In this document: positions 35,382-43,516 of the stretch, piece after piece
Position numbering within the stretch: position 1 is the stretch's first letter
Layout: each line of letters opens with the position of its first letter
Assembly (NCBI GenBank): GCA_026162565.1
Contig: JAOEIQ010000001.1
Location: 1-64,000, forward strand
Source of the DNA: Flavobacteriaceae bacterium NBU2973
GTDB lineage: Bacteria > Bacteroidota > Bacteroidia > Flavobacteriales > Flavobacteriaceae
Length of the DNA stretch: 64,000 nucleotides
Direction of reading: 5' to 3'
Translations under genes and position numbers: made by a program
The notes under the pieces: model-generated
Seen by the model: the letters and a program-made list of their open reading frames with translations, nothing else
The model's database searches: none
Told to the model about the DNA's origin: nothing

Positions 35382-35983
35382 TGTTTGATGTTTTAATTAT
35401 TGGTGGAGGAGCTGCAGGAATGTCTTGTGCATTAGTTTTAGGTTCTGCTAATAAAAGACCCTATGTGTCTGATAAAAAAATAGGAATCTTTACGCATCAA
35501 AAAGCATCTCATTTACAAAATGCCCTTTTTAATAATGTTTTAGGTGTACCAGTAGGCACAACTGGTGCCTCTATTTTGGAGAGTGGCAAACAACAATTAA
35601 CAAAACTCTATCCAAATATTGAGCAAATGGATAAAGAGAAAGTCAGCAAGATTGGAGAGCTAGATGGTGGCTTTACTATAACAACTAATAAAAGTTCTTA
35701 TCAAGCTAAAATAGTTGTTATAGCTGTAGGCTATGCTAATTTGATGGCTATTAAAGGATTAGAAACGTATATTGAACCTCATCCTAGAGCAGTAGTTGAG
35801 AAAAATAGAATTTGGTTAAAAAACACCAATCATCTTATTAAAAACAATTTGTATGTAGCTGGAACTTTAGCTGGTTGGCGAAGCCAATTTGCAATAGCTT
35901 CAGGAAGTGGTGCTCATGTAGCTACAGATATTTTAACTATTTGGAATGATGGTATGCACACTAAAGTACATGATAAGGTTTAA
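35381..35983 (+). CDS. Short FAD-dependent oxidoreductase (thioredoxin-reductase-like fold)
   Basis: This 200-residue protein begins with a Rossmann FAD motif (IIGGGAAGMS, residues 6-15). The C-terminal part has NNLYVAGTLAGWRSQFAIASGSG, the second FAD contact (here NLYVAGTLAGWRSQ). It is about 100 residues shorter than thioredoxin reductase and lacks both the NADPH domain and a CxxC redox pair, so it is a minimal FAD domain. A role in membrane or redox chemistry with the preceding MarC and two-helix proteins is possible only by context. Confidence 0.75.
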   Translation: MFDVLIIGGGAAGMSCALVLGSANKRPYVSDKKIGIFTHQKASHLQNALFNNVLGVPVGTTGASILESGKQQLTKLYPNIEQMDKEKVSKIGELDGGFTITTNKSSYQAKIVVIAVGYANLMAIKGLETYIEPHPRAVVEKNRIWLKNTNHLIKNNLYVAGTLAGWRSQFAIASGSGAHVATDILTIWNDGMHTKVHDKV

Positions 35984-35986
35984 AAC

Positions 35987-37579
35987 CTACTTATTGTCAC
36001 TCAACTTTAATACTTCATCTACCATATTATCTCTAGAATTTACAATTTTGTAATAGGCATCTGTATTAAATAATTGTTCCGCTAAAACAGCTTTTAAATA
36101 GAGTTTCACCTCTTCTCTGTAAGCAGCAAATGTAATTTTATATCGCGTGCGAAGGTTCACATAGTCTTCAAAACGGTCTACTATTGCATCAGTGATATTG
36201 AAGTCTTCTATTAATTCTTCTAACGTTAGGTTTTGATAAATCTCTCTGTTTTTATCAAGCTCTTCAAACATAAAGAAATTCATCACTCCATTGCCAACAA
36301 TATACGTTAGTGTTTCGTTATTCATCTTTTTATCCAAAGGCACAAAAACATCTGGTATAATTCCGCCACCTCCATAGACAATTTTACCTTTTGGTGTTTC
36401 AAATTTTAAAGAGTCAGCAACTTGAATTTTTGCAGCGTCAGACAACTCTCCTTTCATAATACGCTCGTAATACTCATCGTAATAATCTTTGTTGTCTTTC
36501 TTTTTATAAGGTCGTTGAATAGAGCGACCAGTTGGCGTGTAATATCTAGACACTGTTAACCTAACAGCACTTCCATCTCCTAGAGCCATTTCACGTTGCA
36601 CTAACCCTTTACCATAGGATCTGCGACCAATAATAGTCCCTTTATCATTATCCTGTAGTGCTCCTGCAACAATCTCACTTGCTGAAGCAGAGTTCTCGTT
36701 TATTAAAACAAAAATTTCACCATCTTCAAAATCACCCTCATCAGTAGCAAAGCTTTTTTCAATTTTTCCACGCTTGTTTTTTGTGAATAAAATTAATTTG
36801 TCATCTTCTAAAAACTCATCTACAATCTGTTCTGCCATTGCTAAAAAGCCTCCAGGATTATCACGCAAATCCAAAGCTAATTGTGTTGCTCCCTTTTCTT
36901 GTAATTTATCTAAAGCTTCTTTAAATTCCTTATACGTAGATTCTGCAAAACGGTTAATTTTAATATAGCCTAATTTATTAGTTAGCATATACGAAGCTTC
37001 AACACTTTTTATAGGAATATCGTTTCGTTTTACTGTAAAATCTAACAACTCATCTTCTCCTTTTCTGTAGACTTGAAGTTTTACTTTAGAATTTTTTTCG
37101 CCTTTTAATTTATCAATAACATCTTCATCTCGCCACTCTCTGCCATAAATAGAATCGCCATCTGCAGTAATAATGCGATCTCCAGCTTTTATTCCAGCTA
37201 GTTTGCTTGGCCCTCCTTCAATAGCTCTAATAACTGTTATGGTATCTCTGTAGGTGTAGAAGCTAATTCCGATACCTACAAAATCGCCTTTCATATTTTC
37301 GGTAACACGTTGTAAATCCTTTTTAGGAATGTAGGTAGAATGAGGATCTAGATTATTTAAAATCCCATTTACAGTTACATCAACTATACTATCTGTATTA
37401 ATTTCATCTACATACTCATAATCTATGTAGTCTATTAACCTGTTAAGCTTATCTTTTTTACTATTTGAGGTAAACAAACGATCAGAAGAATCGGCAAAAT
37501 CTAATTTACCGCCTACAAATATCCCGAACGCAACAGCGATTCCTAATAATAATGGTATGTACTTTTTTTGAAACTTCAC
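35987..37579 (-). CDS. S41 family C-terminal processing peptidase
   Basis: This 530-residue protease has an N-terminal membrane anchor or signal (about 6-24). A PDZ domain follows (about 85-165; GIKAGDRIITADGDSI), then the S41 peptidase domain with the catalytic Ser in NENSASASEIVAGAL and the Lys in GRRSYGKGLVQ. It trims C-termini of periplasmic proteins. The start codon lies 3 bases after the stop codon of the dCMP deaminase gene, so the two are co-transcribed. Confidence 0.92.
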   Translation of the reverse strand: MKFQKKYIPLLLGIAVAFGIFVGGKLDFADSSDRLFTSNSKKDKLNRLIDYIDYEYVDEINTDSIVDVTVNGILNNLDPHSTYIPKKDLQRVTENMKGDFVGIGISFYTYRDTITVIRAIEGGPSKLAGIKAGDRIITADGDSIYGREWRDEDVIDKLKGEKNSKVKLQVYRKGEDELLDFTVKRNDIPIKSVEASYMLTNKLGYIKINRFAESTYKEFKEALDKLQEKGATQLALDLRDNPGGFLAMAEQIVDEFLEDDKLILFTKNKRGKIEKSFATDEGDFEDGEIFVLINENSASASEIVAGALQDNDKGTIIGRRSYGKGLVQREMALGDGSAVRLTVSRYYTPTGRSIQRPYKKKDNKDYYDEYYERIMKGELSDAAKIQVADSLKFETPKGKIVYGGGGIIPDVFVPLDKKMNNETLTYIVGNGVMNFFMFEELDKNREIYQNLTLEELIEDFNITDAIVDRFEDYVNLRTRYKITFAAYREEVKLYLKAVLAEQLFNTDAYYKIVNSRDNMVDEVLKLSDNK

Positions 37580-37582
37580 CTC

Positions 37583-38011
37583 TTAATCTATATCATTAAT
37601 ATGCTGTAATTCGATACCTGCTTTTTGTAAAAATCGTAAGCCTGAATCATCTTTATAGGCATCATAATAAACTACTCTAATTATTCCCGCTTGGTGTATT
37701 AATTTACTACACTCTTTACATGGAGACATCGTAATATATAAGGTCGCACCTTTACAGGATTGCGTGGATGAAGCTACTTTTAAAATAGCATTTGCTTCTG
37801 CATGAAGCACATACCATTTTGTGTAGCCTTCCTCATCTTCACAGAAATTTTCAAACCCAGTTGGTGTGCCATTATAACCATCAGAGATGATCATGCGATC
37901 TTTAACTATTAAAGCACCTACTTGTTTGCGTTTGCAATAGGATAATTTTCCCCATTCTTTAGCAATACGCAAATACGCTTTATCATATTTAAGTTGTTTT
38001 TCTGCTGGCAT
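37583..38011 (-). CDS. Deoxycytidylate (dCMP) deaminase family protein
   Basis: This 142-residue zinc enzyme converts dCMP to dUMP, feeding dTMP synthesis. The zinc-binding motifs are HAEANAI, with the catalytic Glu, and PCKEC. The sequence TPTGFENFCED resembles the nucleotide-binding loop of the family. It sits 3 bases upstream of the S41 peptidase gene, an order that I recall as common in flavobacteria. A hairpin terminator of the upstream gene lies before its start. Confidence 0.9.
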   Translation of the reverse strand: MPAEKQLKYDKAYLRIAKEWGKLSYCKRKQVGALIVKDRMIISDGYNGTPTGFENFCEDEEGYTKWYVLHAEANAILKVASSTQSCKGATLYITMSPCKECSKLIHQAGIIRVVYYDAYKDDSGLRFLQKAGIELQHINDID

Positions 38012-38064
38012 AAATATCTAGATGTTCTAACGAAGATAAACGGTTCGTATTTTAATAGCAATGC

Positions 38065-38101
38065 TTTAAACTTAAAGTTTTGTGAAAACTTTAAGTTTAA
38101 A
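38065..38101 (-). terminator. Terminator of the HupE/UreJ gene
   Basis: A perfect 17-bp inverted repeat (38065-38081 with 38085-38101) surrounds a 3-base loop, just after the stop codon at 38112 in the direction of transcription. It is AT-rich. Confidence 0.7.
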
Positions 38102-38111
38102 TACTAATTAT

Positions 38112-38702
38112 TTAGGATAATAAATCACTGGATACTATCATTGGTATAGTTAAACCAATTACAATTGAAGACACAACTAGTATCCAATCTCTTCTAGAGA
38201 ATCTAAAAACGGTTTGACCAATAAATCCTAAAAACAATACTATAAATACTATGATTACTTGAGCAATCTCAATACCTAGAGCAAATTCTAAAAGTGTTAC
38301 TAGTTTATTATCTGTTCCACTCATTAACATTTTAAACTCTCTAGCAAATCCTAAACCATGAACAAGACCAAAAAATAATGTTGAAAAAAATAATACGCCA
38401 ACTTTTTCTTTTTGAGCTCCTTTTCCGGCAGTGAATACATGAAAAATTGCAACAATCATGATGGTTACAGGAATTAAAAACTCAACTAGAGTTCCATTAA
38501 CATTTACGACATCGTAAGCAGCTAAAATTAGAGATAACGTGTGACCAACTGTAAACGTGGTAACTAACAGGAGTACACGCTTCCAATTATTAAACAAATA
38601 AGGAACAGTTAATACGATTAAAAATAGTACATGGTCATAGCCATTAATATCAAGAACATGGTTAATTCCGTACTCTACATTAAATAAAAAATTGTCAAGC
38701 AT
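38112..38702 (-). CDS. HupE/UreJ family membrane protein
   Basis: This 196-residue protein has about six membrane segments. The motifs GINHVLDINGYDHVLFLI, with paired histidines, and FGLVHGLGFA are typical of HupE/UreJ, a family linked to nickel or cobalt permeases. No hydrogenase or urease gene is nearby, and in flavobacteria the family occurs widely without them, so the substrate is open. The gene is monocistronic, closed by a 17-bp hairpin. Confidence 0.85.
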   Translation of the reverse strand: MLDNFLFNVEYGINHVLDINGYDHVLFLIVLTVPYLFNNWKRVLLLVTTFTVGHTLSLILAAYDVVNVNGTLVEFLIPVTIMIVAIFHVFTAGKGAQKEKVGVLFFSTLFFGLVHGLGFAREFKMLMSGTDNKLVTLLEFALGIEIAQVIIVFIVLFLGFIGQTVFRFSRRDWILVVSSIVIGLTIPMIVSSDLLS

Positions 38703-38717
38703 TCTATTTGGGATTTA

Positions 38718-38730
38718 CTCGATAATCGAG
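38718..38730. repeat. Short palindrome CTCGATAATCGAG, copy 1
   Basis: The same 13 bases occur at 56803-56815. It lies just upstream of the HupE/UreJ start. It is probably another short interspersed element. Confidence 0.45.
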
Positions 38731-38827
38731 ATTACATATTTAAAAAAGCCTTTTTAGAAGCTTTTGTTATTTTCTTTTAAATACTACACTAATAAACTAT
38801 GTAGTTTCTTTGAGTAAAAGTAATAAA

Positions 38828-38857
38828 AAAAGCCTTTACATTTCTGTAAAGGCTTTT
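38828..38857 (-). terminator. Terminator after tRNA-Asn
   Basis: AAAAGCCTTTACA (38828-38840) and TGTAAAGGCTTTT (38845-38857) form a 13-bp stem, with a run of T on the minus strand. Confidence 0.85.
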
Positions 38858-38863
38858 GCTTTG

Positions 38864-38937
38864 CTCCTCTTCTTGGGCTCGAACCAAGGACCCTCTGATT
38901 AACAGTCAGATGCTCTAACCAACTGAGCTAAAGAGGA
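38864..38937 (-). tRNA. tRNA-Asn (anticodon GTT)
   Basis: The 74-base cloverleaf reads on the minus strand with acceptor TCCTCTT/AAGAGGA, D-arm TAGCTCAGTTGG, anticodon stem TCTGA/TCAGA around the loop CTGTTAA, and T-arm CTTGG-TTCGAGC-CCAAG. The discriminator base is G, as expected for Asn. CCA is not encoded. A terminator follows directly. Confidence 0.95.
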
Positions 38938-39010
38938 GTGTTTTTTTGCTTTAGCGAGCGCAAATATATATTATTTTTTACGCTTTGCAAATATAAATCA
39001 ATAAAATATT

Positions 39011-40360
39011 TTAATCAAAAATTGCTTTAAAAATATCATTGCCATTGGCAAATAATACCAAAGCAATTAATATAAAGAAACCAACCATTTGTGCGTATTC
39101 TAAAAACTTATCGCTTGGCTTACGTCCAGAAATCATTTCGTACAGTAAAAACATAACGTGACCTCCATCTAGTGCTGGTATTGGTAACAGATTTAAAAAG
39201 CCTAACATAATTGATAAAAACGCGGTGATTCCCCAAAATGCTTGCCAGCTCCAAAAATCTGGAAATATATCGTAAATAGCTTTAAATCCACCAACACCTT
39301 TATACGCTCCAGTACTTGGAGTGAATATGGCTTTTACTTGCTTAATGTAAGAACCTAACTTATCCCAAGCCTTTTGCATTCCAACAGGAAACGATTCAAA
39401 AAAACCATATTTTTTAGTTTCAAATTCATAATATCCTAATTTCTCTAAATTAGAATCTGGAACACCACTGGCAAAAAATAAGTTTAATTGACCTTCTTCA
39501 TTGATCTTTAAAGGCACAGTCACTTCATCTTTTCCATCTCTTAAAATAGTAGCTGCAACTTCTTGCCCTTTGTACTGCTCTAATGCACCTTTTACCTCGT
39601 CTATGTATTTAGTTTTGTTATTATTTACAGCTGTAACAATATCTCCTACTTTAATACCACTAGTCTTATTAAAAGACGTATCTGGAATTTGGGCAATGAC
39701 AAAAGGCATACGCTTTTCAATAAACGACTTTTCTTTAGAGTCTATAAGCTGTGCTAAAAAATCTTCTGGTAGCGTTACTATTTCCTGTTTTCCGTTTCTT
39801 ACTAAAGTTATCTCTTTACCAAATAATACTTTTTCAGAAATTTCAGAAAAATTAGTAATAGTTTCTCCGTCTACTGATATAATTTTATCTCCAGTAAGCA
39901 ATCCTGCTTTATTGGCAACTGTACTAGAAATAGCTAGACCATCTTTAATATTTTCTACAGGAAGAATTTTATCGCCATAATAAAAAGTCATTCCTATGTA
40001 AATTAATATAGCTAGAATAAAGTTAACTGTTACACCACCTAACATGATAATCAGACGTTGCCAAGCTGGTTTAGAACGAAATTCCCAAGGTTGTGGTTCT
40101 TGAGCCATTTGCTCCTTATCCATGCTCTCATCTATCATTCCAGATATCTTAACATAACCTCCAAGTGGTAACCAACCAATACCATAAACGGTCTCGCCTA
40201 TTTTCTTTTTGAAAAGCGAATATTTTATATCAAAAAACAGATAGAATTTTTCTACTCTCGTTTTAAATAATTTTGCTGGTATAAAATGTCCTAATTCGTG
40301 TAAAACGATTAGAAGCGAAAGACTTAATAAGAATTGAGATATCTTAATTACAAACTCCAT
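39011..40360 (-). CDS. rseP: RIP metalloprotease RseP (site-2 protease)
   Basis: This 449-residue inner-membrane zinc protease cleaves membrane segments of anti-sigma factors. The zinc site HELGH is at residues 21-25, inside the first membrane helix, and the second motif is LPIPALDGGHV near residue 400. Two PDZ-like regions lie between them (GLLTGDKIISVDGE and GIKVGDIVTAVNN). The length is normal. It is followed downstream by tRNA-Asn on the same strand, and the M1 aminopeptidase gene is upstream with an 79-base gap. Confidence 0.95.
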   Translation of the reverse strand: MEFVIKISQFLLSLSLLIVLHELGHFIPAKLFKTRVEKFYLFFDIKYSLFKKKIGETVYGIGWLPLGGYVKISGMIDESMDKEQMAQEPQPWEFRSKPAWQRLIIMLGGVTVNFILAILIYIGMTFYYGDKILPVENIKDGLAISSTVANKAGLLTGDKIISVDGETITNFSEISEKVLFGKEITLVRNGKQEIVTLPEDFLAQLIDSKEKSFIEKRMPFVIAQIPDTSFNKTSGIKVGDIVTAVNNNKTKYIDEVKGALEQYKGQEVAATILRDGKDEVTVPLKINEEGQLNLFFASGVPDSNLEKLGYYEFETKKYGFFESFPVGMQKAWDKLGSYIKQVKAIFTPSTGAYKGVGGFKAIYDIFPDFWSWQAFWGITAFLSIMLGFLNLLPIPALDGGHVMFLLYEMISGRKPSDKFLEYAQMVGFFILIALVLFANGNDIFKAIFD

Positions 40361-40439
40361 TAATCAATTGCGTTTTAATTTTGAACGCACAAAAGTACAT
40401 TTTTAATGTCATATAAGGAAGTAAACCTCTAGTAGCTTC

Positions 40440-42377
40440 CTATTTTTTTAACAAGGATTTGTGAATGATTCCTTTACTAGTAGTAAACTTGACAAAATGC
40501 ATACCTGAAGATAGTTCATCTACTAAAACTGTTTCTGTGTAATCTAGCTCCAACACCAATTGACCAACCATATTATAAATCTGGATAGAATTAATAGCTA
40601 AACTTTCTGGTTTTTTTATCTCAAAATAGGATTCTGAAGGGTTTGGAAATAATTTAAACTCTGAATCTAACAGAAAAGATTGTGTATTCAGTACTTCATT
40701 ATTTTTTGATATGAGATCTACTTCTGGATCAAATTCTATTGAAGCTATTTCAAAAGCAATTACTTCATTAAAAATCTGTCCATCACTTGTGTGATTTAAA
40801 ATAATATCTTGAGTTTCTCCCAATGTGCCATTAACACGAATAGGCACTGGAGCTTCGAAAAAAGACACTGATGCATCACTTTGTGATTGATTGAGTTCAA
40901 TTACTAAATCGTTAGTGCTTTGCGACCAATTTAATGAGTAAGTTGGATACCCTTGATTGTATAACCAATCACTAAAAAACTCTGTTAAATCTTCACCACT
41001 TTGAGACTCCATAATTGGAATAAAGTCTTCTGTTTTAGCATAGCTAAAGGCTAAATCAGGATCACTTAAATAATTTTTAAGCCCTTGATAAAAGTCTCCA
41101 TCACCTAACTTTTTGCGTAACATGTGCAAAACCATAGACCCTTTGTTGTAAGATAATCTTCCGTTAAAAATTCGACTCACATCTGTAGTGTCCTGATCCG
41201 TTAAATACACTGATCCACCAGGACCAGCAGTTATAGAGTTATTACGTTGTTGTTTCCAGGTAGTAAATGCTTCTTGTCCATCTAATTCTTCAATAACTAA
41301 TCCAGATAAATAGGTAGCAAAGCCTTCATTTAACCAAATATCTTTCCAACTTCCACAGGTTATTTTATTTCCAAACCATTGATGAGCTAACTCATGAGCT
41401 ATTAAATTTCTTGAAAAATTCCCCATAAAAGATACAGTAGTATGCTCCATTCCTCCACCTCTAGTAAATTGAGCATGACCATACTTTTCGTCAGCAAAAG
41501 GGTATTCTTCAAAAGTATCTGAAAAGAAATTCATAATATCTATTGTTACAGGTGTATTAGCTTGTGCGTTGGTTAAACTTTCTGGGAAGACATAGTTTAC
41601 TATTTCAAAAGGATTGCCATTATTATCAACAGTTTGATTAAACACTTCATAATTTGTAACTGCAATAGCAATTAGATAAGCAGGAATAGGGTGTTGGTGT
41701 TTAAAATGAGTCGTTTTATCATTACCATTTATTACTTGACTCTGCTCTAATCCATTGCTCACAGCAATAAGTTCCTCATTACTAGCATTAAAAACTGGAG
41801 TGGTTAGATACACATCTATAACATCAATCTTATCGTTTAAGTCTTGTTTACATGGCCACCAAGATTTTGCTCCATAAGGCTCTGATAATGTCCAAATAAT
41901 AGGATCTCCATCTCTGGTTGTCTGCTCAAACGAGCCAAAGCCTGAACTTATTGGAGCTCCTGAATAGCTTACTGTTAACGAATCTAAAACACCTTGGTTT
42001 TGAAATTGTGGTAACGTAATAACAACCTCGTCATCCGAGTTTTGAACAAAACTTAAACTAGTACCTCGTTGCATCACTTGAGAGACCGTTAAATTATTTG
42101 CTAATTCAAAAGTTACTTGATTTAGATTTTCTTTAGCTACAAAATGTGAGGTGACATCCCCTGAAATAAAATTAACAGCTGGATCAATATTGAGTTCTAA
42201 CCGATGATACTTTAAATCGTAATTACCAGTATTGAGATTTCTAGATTGGCTGGAATTTATAGTTCGTAAAGCAGATTTGGTTTCGGCTTCAATAATATCA
42301 TCTAAATTATCTTGTAAAACTTGCCCAGAAATTAATCCCGAAGCGAGTAAGCAAACGGTAAGTATTAGTCTATTCAT
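40440..42377 (-). CDS. Secreted M1 family aminopeptidase with T9SS sorting domain
   Basis: This is a 645-residue protein with a signal peptide (LTVCLLASGLISGQ). The M1 zinc site HELAHQWFG and the distal Glu in WLNEGFATY are intact, near residue 330. The exopeptidase motif reads GGGMEH, where most M1 enzymes have GxMEN. The C-terminal 75 residues form a type A sorting domain (FKLFPNPSESYFEIKK, IYNMVGQLV, LSSGMHFVKF), so it is secreted by type IX. It lacks the large helical C-domain of long M1 enzymes. It likely frees amino acids from extracellular peptides. Confidence 0.9.
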   Translation of the reverse strand: MNRLILTVCLLASGLISGQVLQDNLDDIIEAETKSALRTINSSQSRNLNTGNYDLKYHRLELNIDPAVNFISGDVTSHFVAKENLNQVTFELANNLTVSQVMQRGTSLSFVQNSDDEVVITLPQFQNQGVLDSLTVSYSGAPISSGFGSFEQTTRDGDPIIWTLSEPYGAKSWWPCKQDLNDKIDVIDVYLTTPVFNASNEELIAVSNGLEQSQVINGNDKTTHFKHQHPIPAYLIAIAVTNYEVFNQTVDNNGNPFEIVNYVFPESLTNAQANTPVTIDIMNFFSDTFEEYPFADEKYGHAQFTRGGGMEHTTVSFMGNFSRNLIAHELAHQWFGNKITCGSWKDIWLNEGFATYLSGLVIEELDGQEAFTTWKQQRNNSITAGPGGSVYLTDQDTTDVSRIFNGRLSYNKGSMVLHMLRKKLGDGDFYQGLKNYLSDPDLAFSYAKTEDFIPIMESQSGEDLTEFFSDWLYNQGYPTYSLNWSQSTNDLVIELNQSQSDASVSFFEAPVPIRVNGTLGETQDIILNHTSDGQIFNEVIAFEIASIEFDPEVDLISKNNEVLNTQSFLLDSEFKLFPNPSESYFEIKKPESLAINSIQIYNMVGQLVLELDYTETVLVDELSSGMHFVKFTTSKGIIHKSLLKK

Positions 42378-42516
42378 CTGTAATTTTTTACTTTTTCAAA
42401 TAATGTCAGATGGAATTCGTCAATAATAATTTCCACATACAAAAACTATCACAAAGACTCATTTCATAGCATTGAATTTACCTGTTAAAAATACGCATTT
42501 TAATAGTATTGTGTCG

Positions 42517-42524
42517 TATTTTTG
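42517..42524 (+). promoter_or_regulatory. Candidate -7 element for the SCO gene (TATTTTTG)
   Basis: TATTTTTG matches TAnnTTTG, 40 bases before the ATG at 42564; the -33 element is unclear. Confidence 0.35.
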
Positions 42525-42563
42525 CACTATATCTTACTACAAACATCCCAAAACAAGCTATTT

Positions 42564-43238
42564 ATGTTAGCGTTTTTTAAGCAATTTAAATTATTCGGAA
42601 TTGTTTTATTGATACTGTCAATTATTATCATTTCTATTATGTATTCCATTTTAAAACCTAAACGAGTTTTACCTATATGGCAACCAGCAATGATAAATCA
42701 AAAGTTGGTAGATAGTACGATTCAGCATCAAAAGAAATATCATACCATTGCAGATTTTAGTCTAGTTAATCAGAATGGAGAAACCGTTACACAAGCCGAT
42801 TATAAAGACAAAATTTATGTTGCAGATTTCTTTTTTACAACCTGTCCATCAATTTGCCCAATTATGACAGACCATATGTACCAAATTCAAAAAGAATTCT
42901 TGAATGACGATGAGGTTATGCTCTTATCACACTCTGTTACGCCTCAAATTGATTCTGTAGCTCAATTAAAACGCTACGCTCTAAAAAAAGGTGTTAACGA
43001 TGGCAAATGGAATTTGGTAACTGGAGATAAAAAGGAGATTTATAAGCTGGCTAGAAAAAGTTATTTTGCCGTTTTAGAGGATGGTAATGGGGATGAATAC
43101 GATATGATACATACTGAAAACTTTATTCTAATCGATAAAAAACGACAGATTCGTGGGCATTACGATGGTACTAATCCAGATGATATTGATAAACTATTAG
43201 AGGATATAAAAGTTTTAAAAGCATCATATAAAGATTAA
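42564..43238 (+). CDS. SCO1/SenC family copper chaperone-like protein
   Basis: This 224-residue protein starts at ATG 42564, which places one membrane segment at about residues 8-28; the in-frame ATG at 42522 overlaps the promoter. The thioredoxin-like domain has the copper-binding CPSIC and the distal His in LLSHSVTPQ. The family delivers copper to the CuA site of cytochrome oxidase or acts as a thiol redox protein. It lies 44 bases before feoA, but a candidate -7 box between them suggests separate control. Oxidase genes are not in this window. Confidence 0.9.
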   Translation: MLAFFKQFKLFGIVLLILSIIIISIMYSILKPKRVLPIWQPAMINQKLVDSTIQHQKKYHTIADFSLVNQNGETVTQADYKDKIYVADFFFTTCPSICPIMTDHMYQIQKEFLNDDEVMLLSHSVTPQIDSVAQLKRYALKKGVNDGKWNLVTGDKKEIYKLARKSYFAVLEDGNGDEYDMIHTENFILIDKKRQIRGHYDGTNPDDIDKLLEDIKVLKASYKD

Positions 43239-43247
43239 TGTTTTTAG

Positions 43248-43255
43248 TACTTTTG
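43248..43255 (+). promoter_or_regulatory. Candidate -7 element for feoAB (TACTTTTG)
   Basis: TACTTTTG matches TAnnTTTG and lies 28 bases before the feoA start. Confidence 0.35.
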
Positions 43256-43282
43256 CTTCTTTATAATCAATCTAAATAATAA

Positions 43283-43516
43283 ATGACCTTGACAATTGCT
43301 GATTTACAAAAAGGAGAAAAGGGTATTATACTGGATACTTCTTCGAGCGATATTCCTTTAAAACTTCTAGAAATGGGTTGTCTGCCTGGAAATTCAGTAG
43401 AATTGTTACATATTGCTCCATTTTCTGATCCTTTGTATTTAAATATAAACGGAAGTCATTTAGCTATTAGAAAAGATACAGCAGCATTAATACAAATAGA
43501 TAAAGTCGATGAGTAA
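43283..43516 (+). CDS. feoA: Ferrous iron transport protein A
   Basis: This 77-residue SH3-like protein is of usual length for FeoA. LLEMGCLPGNSVELLHIAPFSDP matches the family core (given here as LEMGCLPGNSVEL), and the end ALIQI is typical. It overlaps feoB by 8 bases, so translation is coupled. FeoA is thought to assist FeoB in Fe(II) uptake. Confidence 0.93.
   Translation: MTLTIADLQKGEKGIILDTSSSDIPLKLLEMGCLPGNSVELLHIAPFSDPLYLNINGSHLAIRKDTAALIQIDKVDE

Noticed and set aside
38864-38938. tRNA 5' end at 38938
   Set aside because: Starting at 38938 shifts the acceptor stem by one and gives a C discriminator; 38937 restores T8-A9 and discriminator G.
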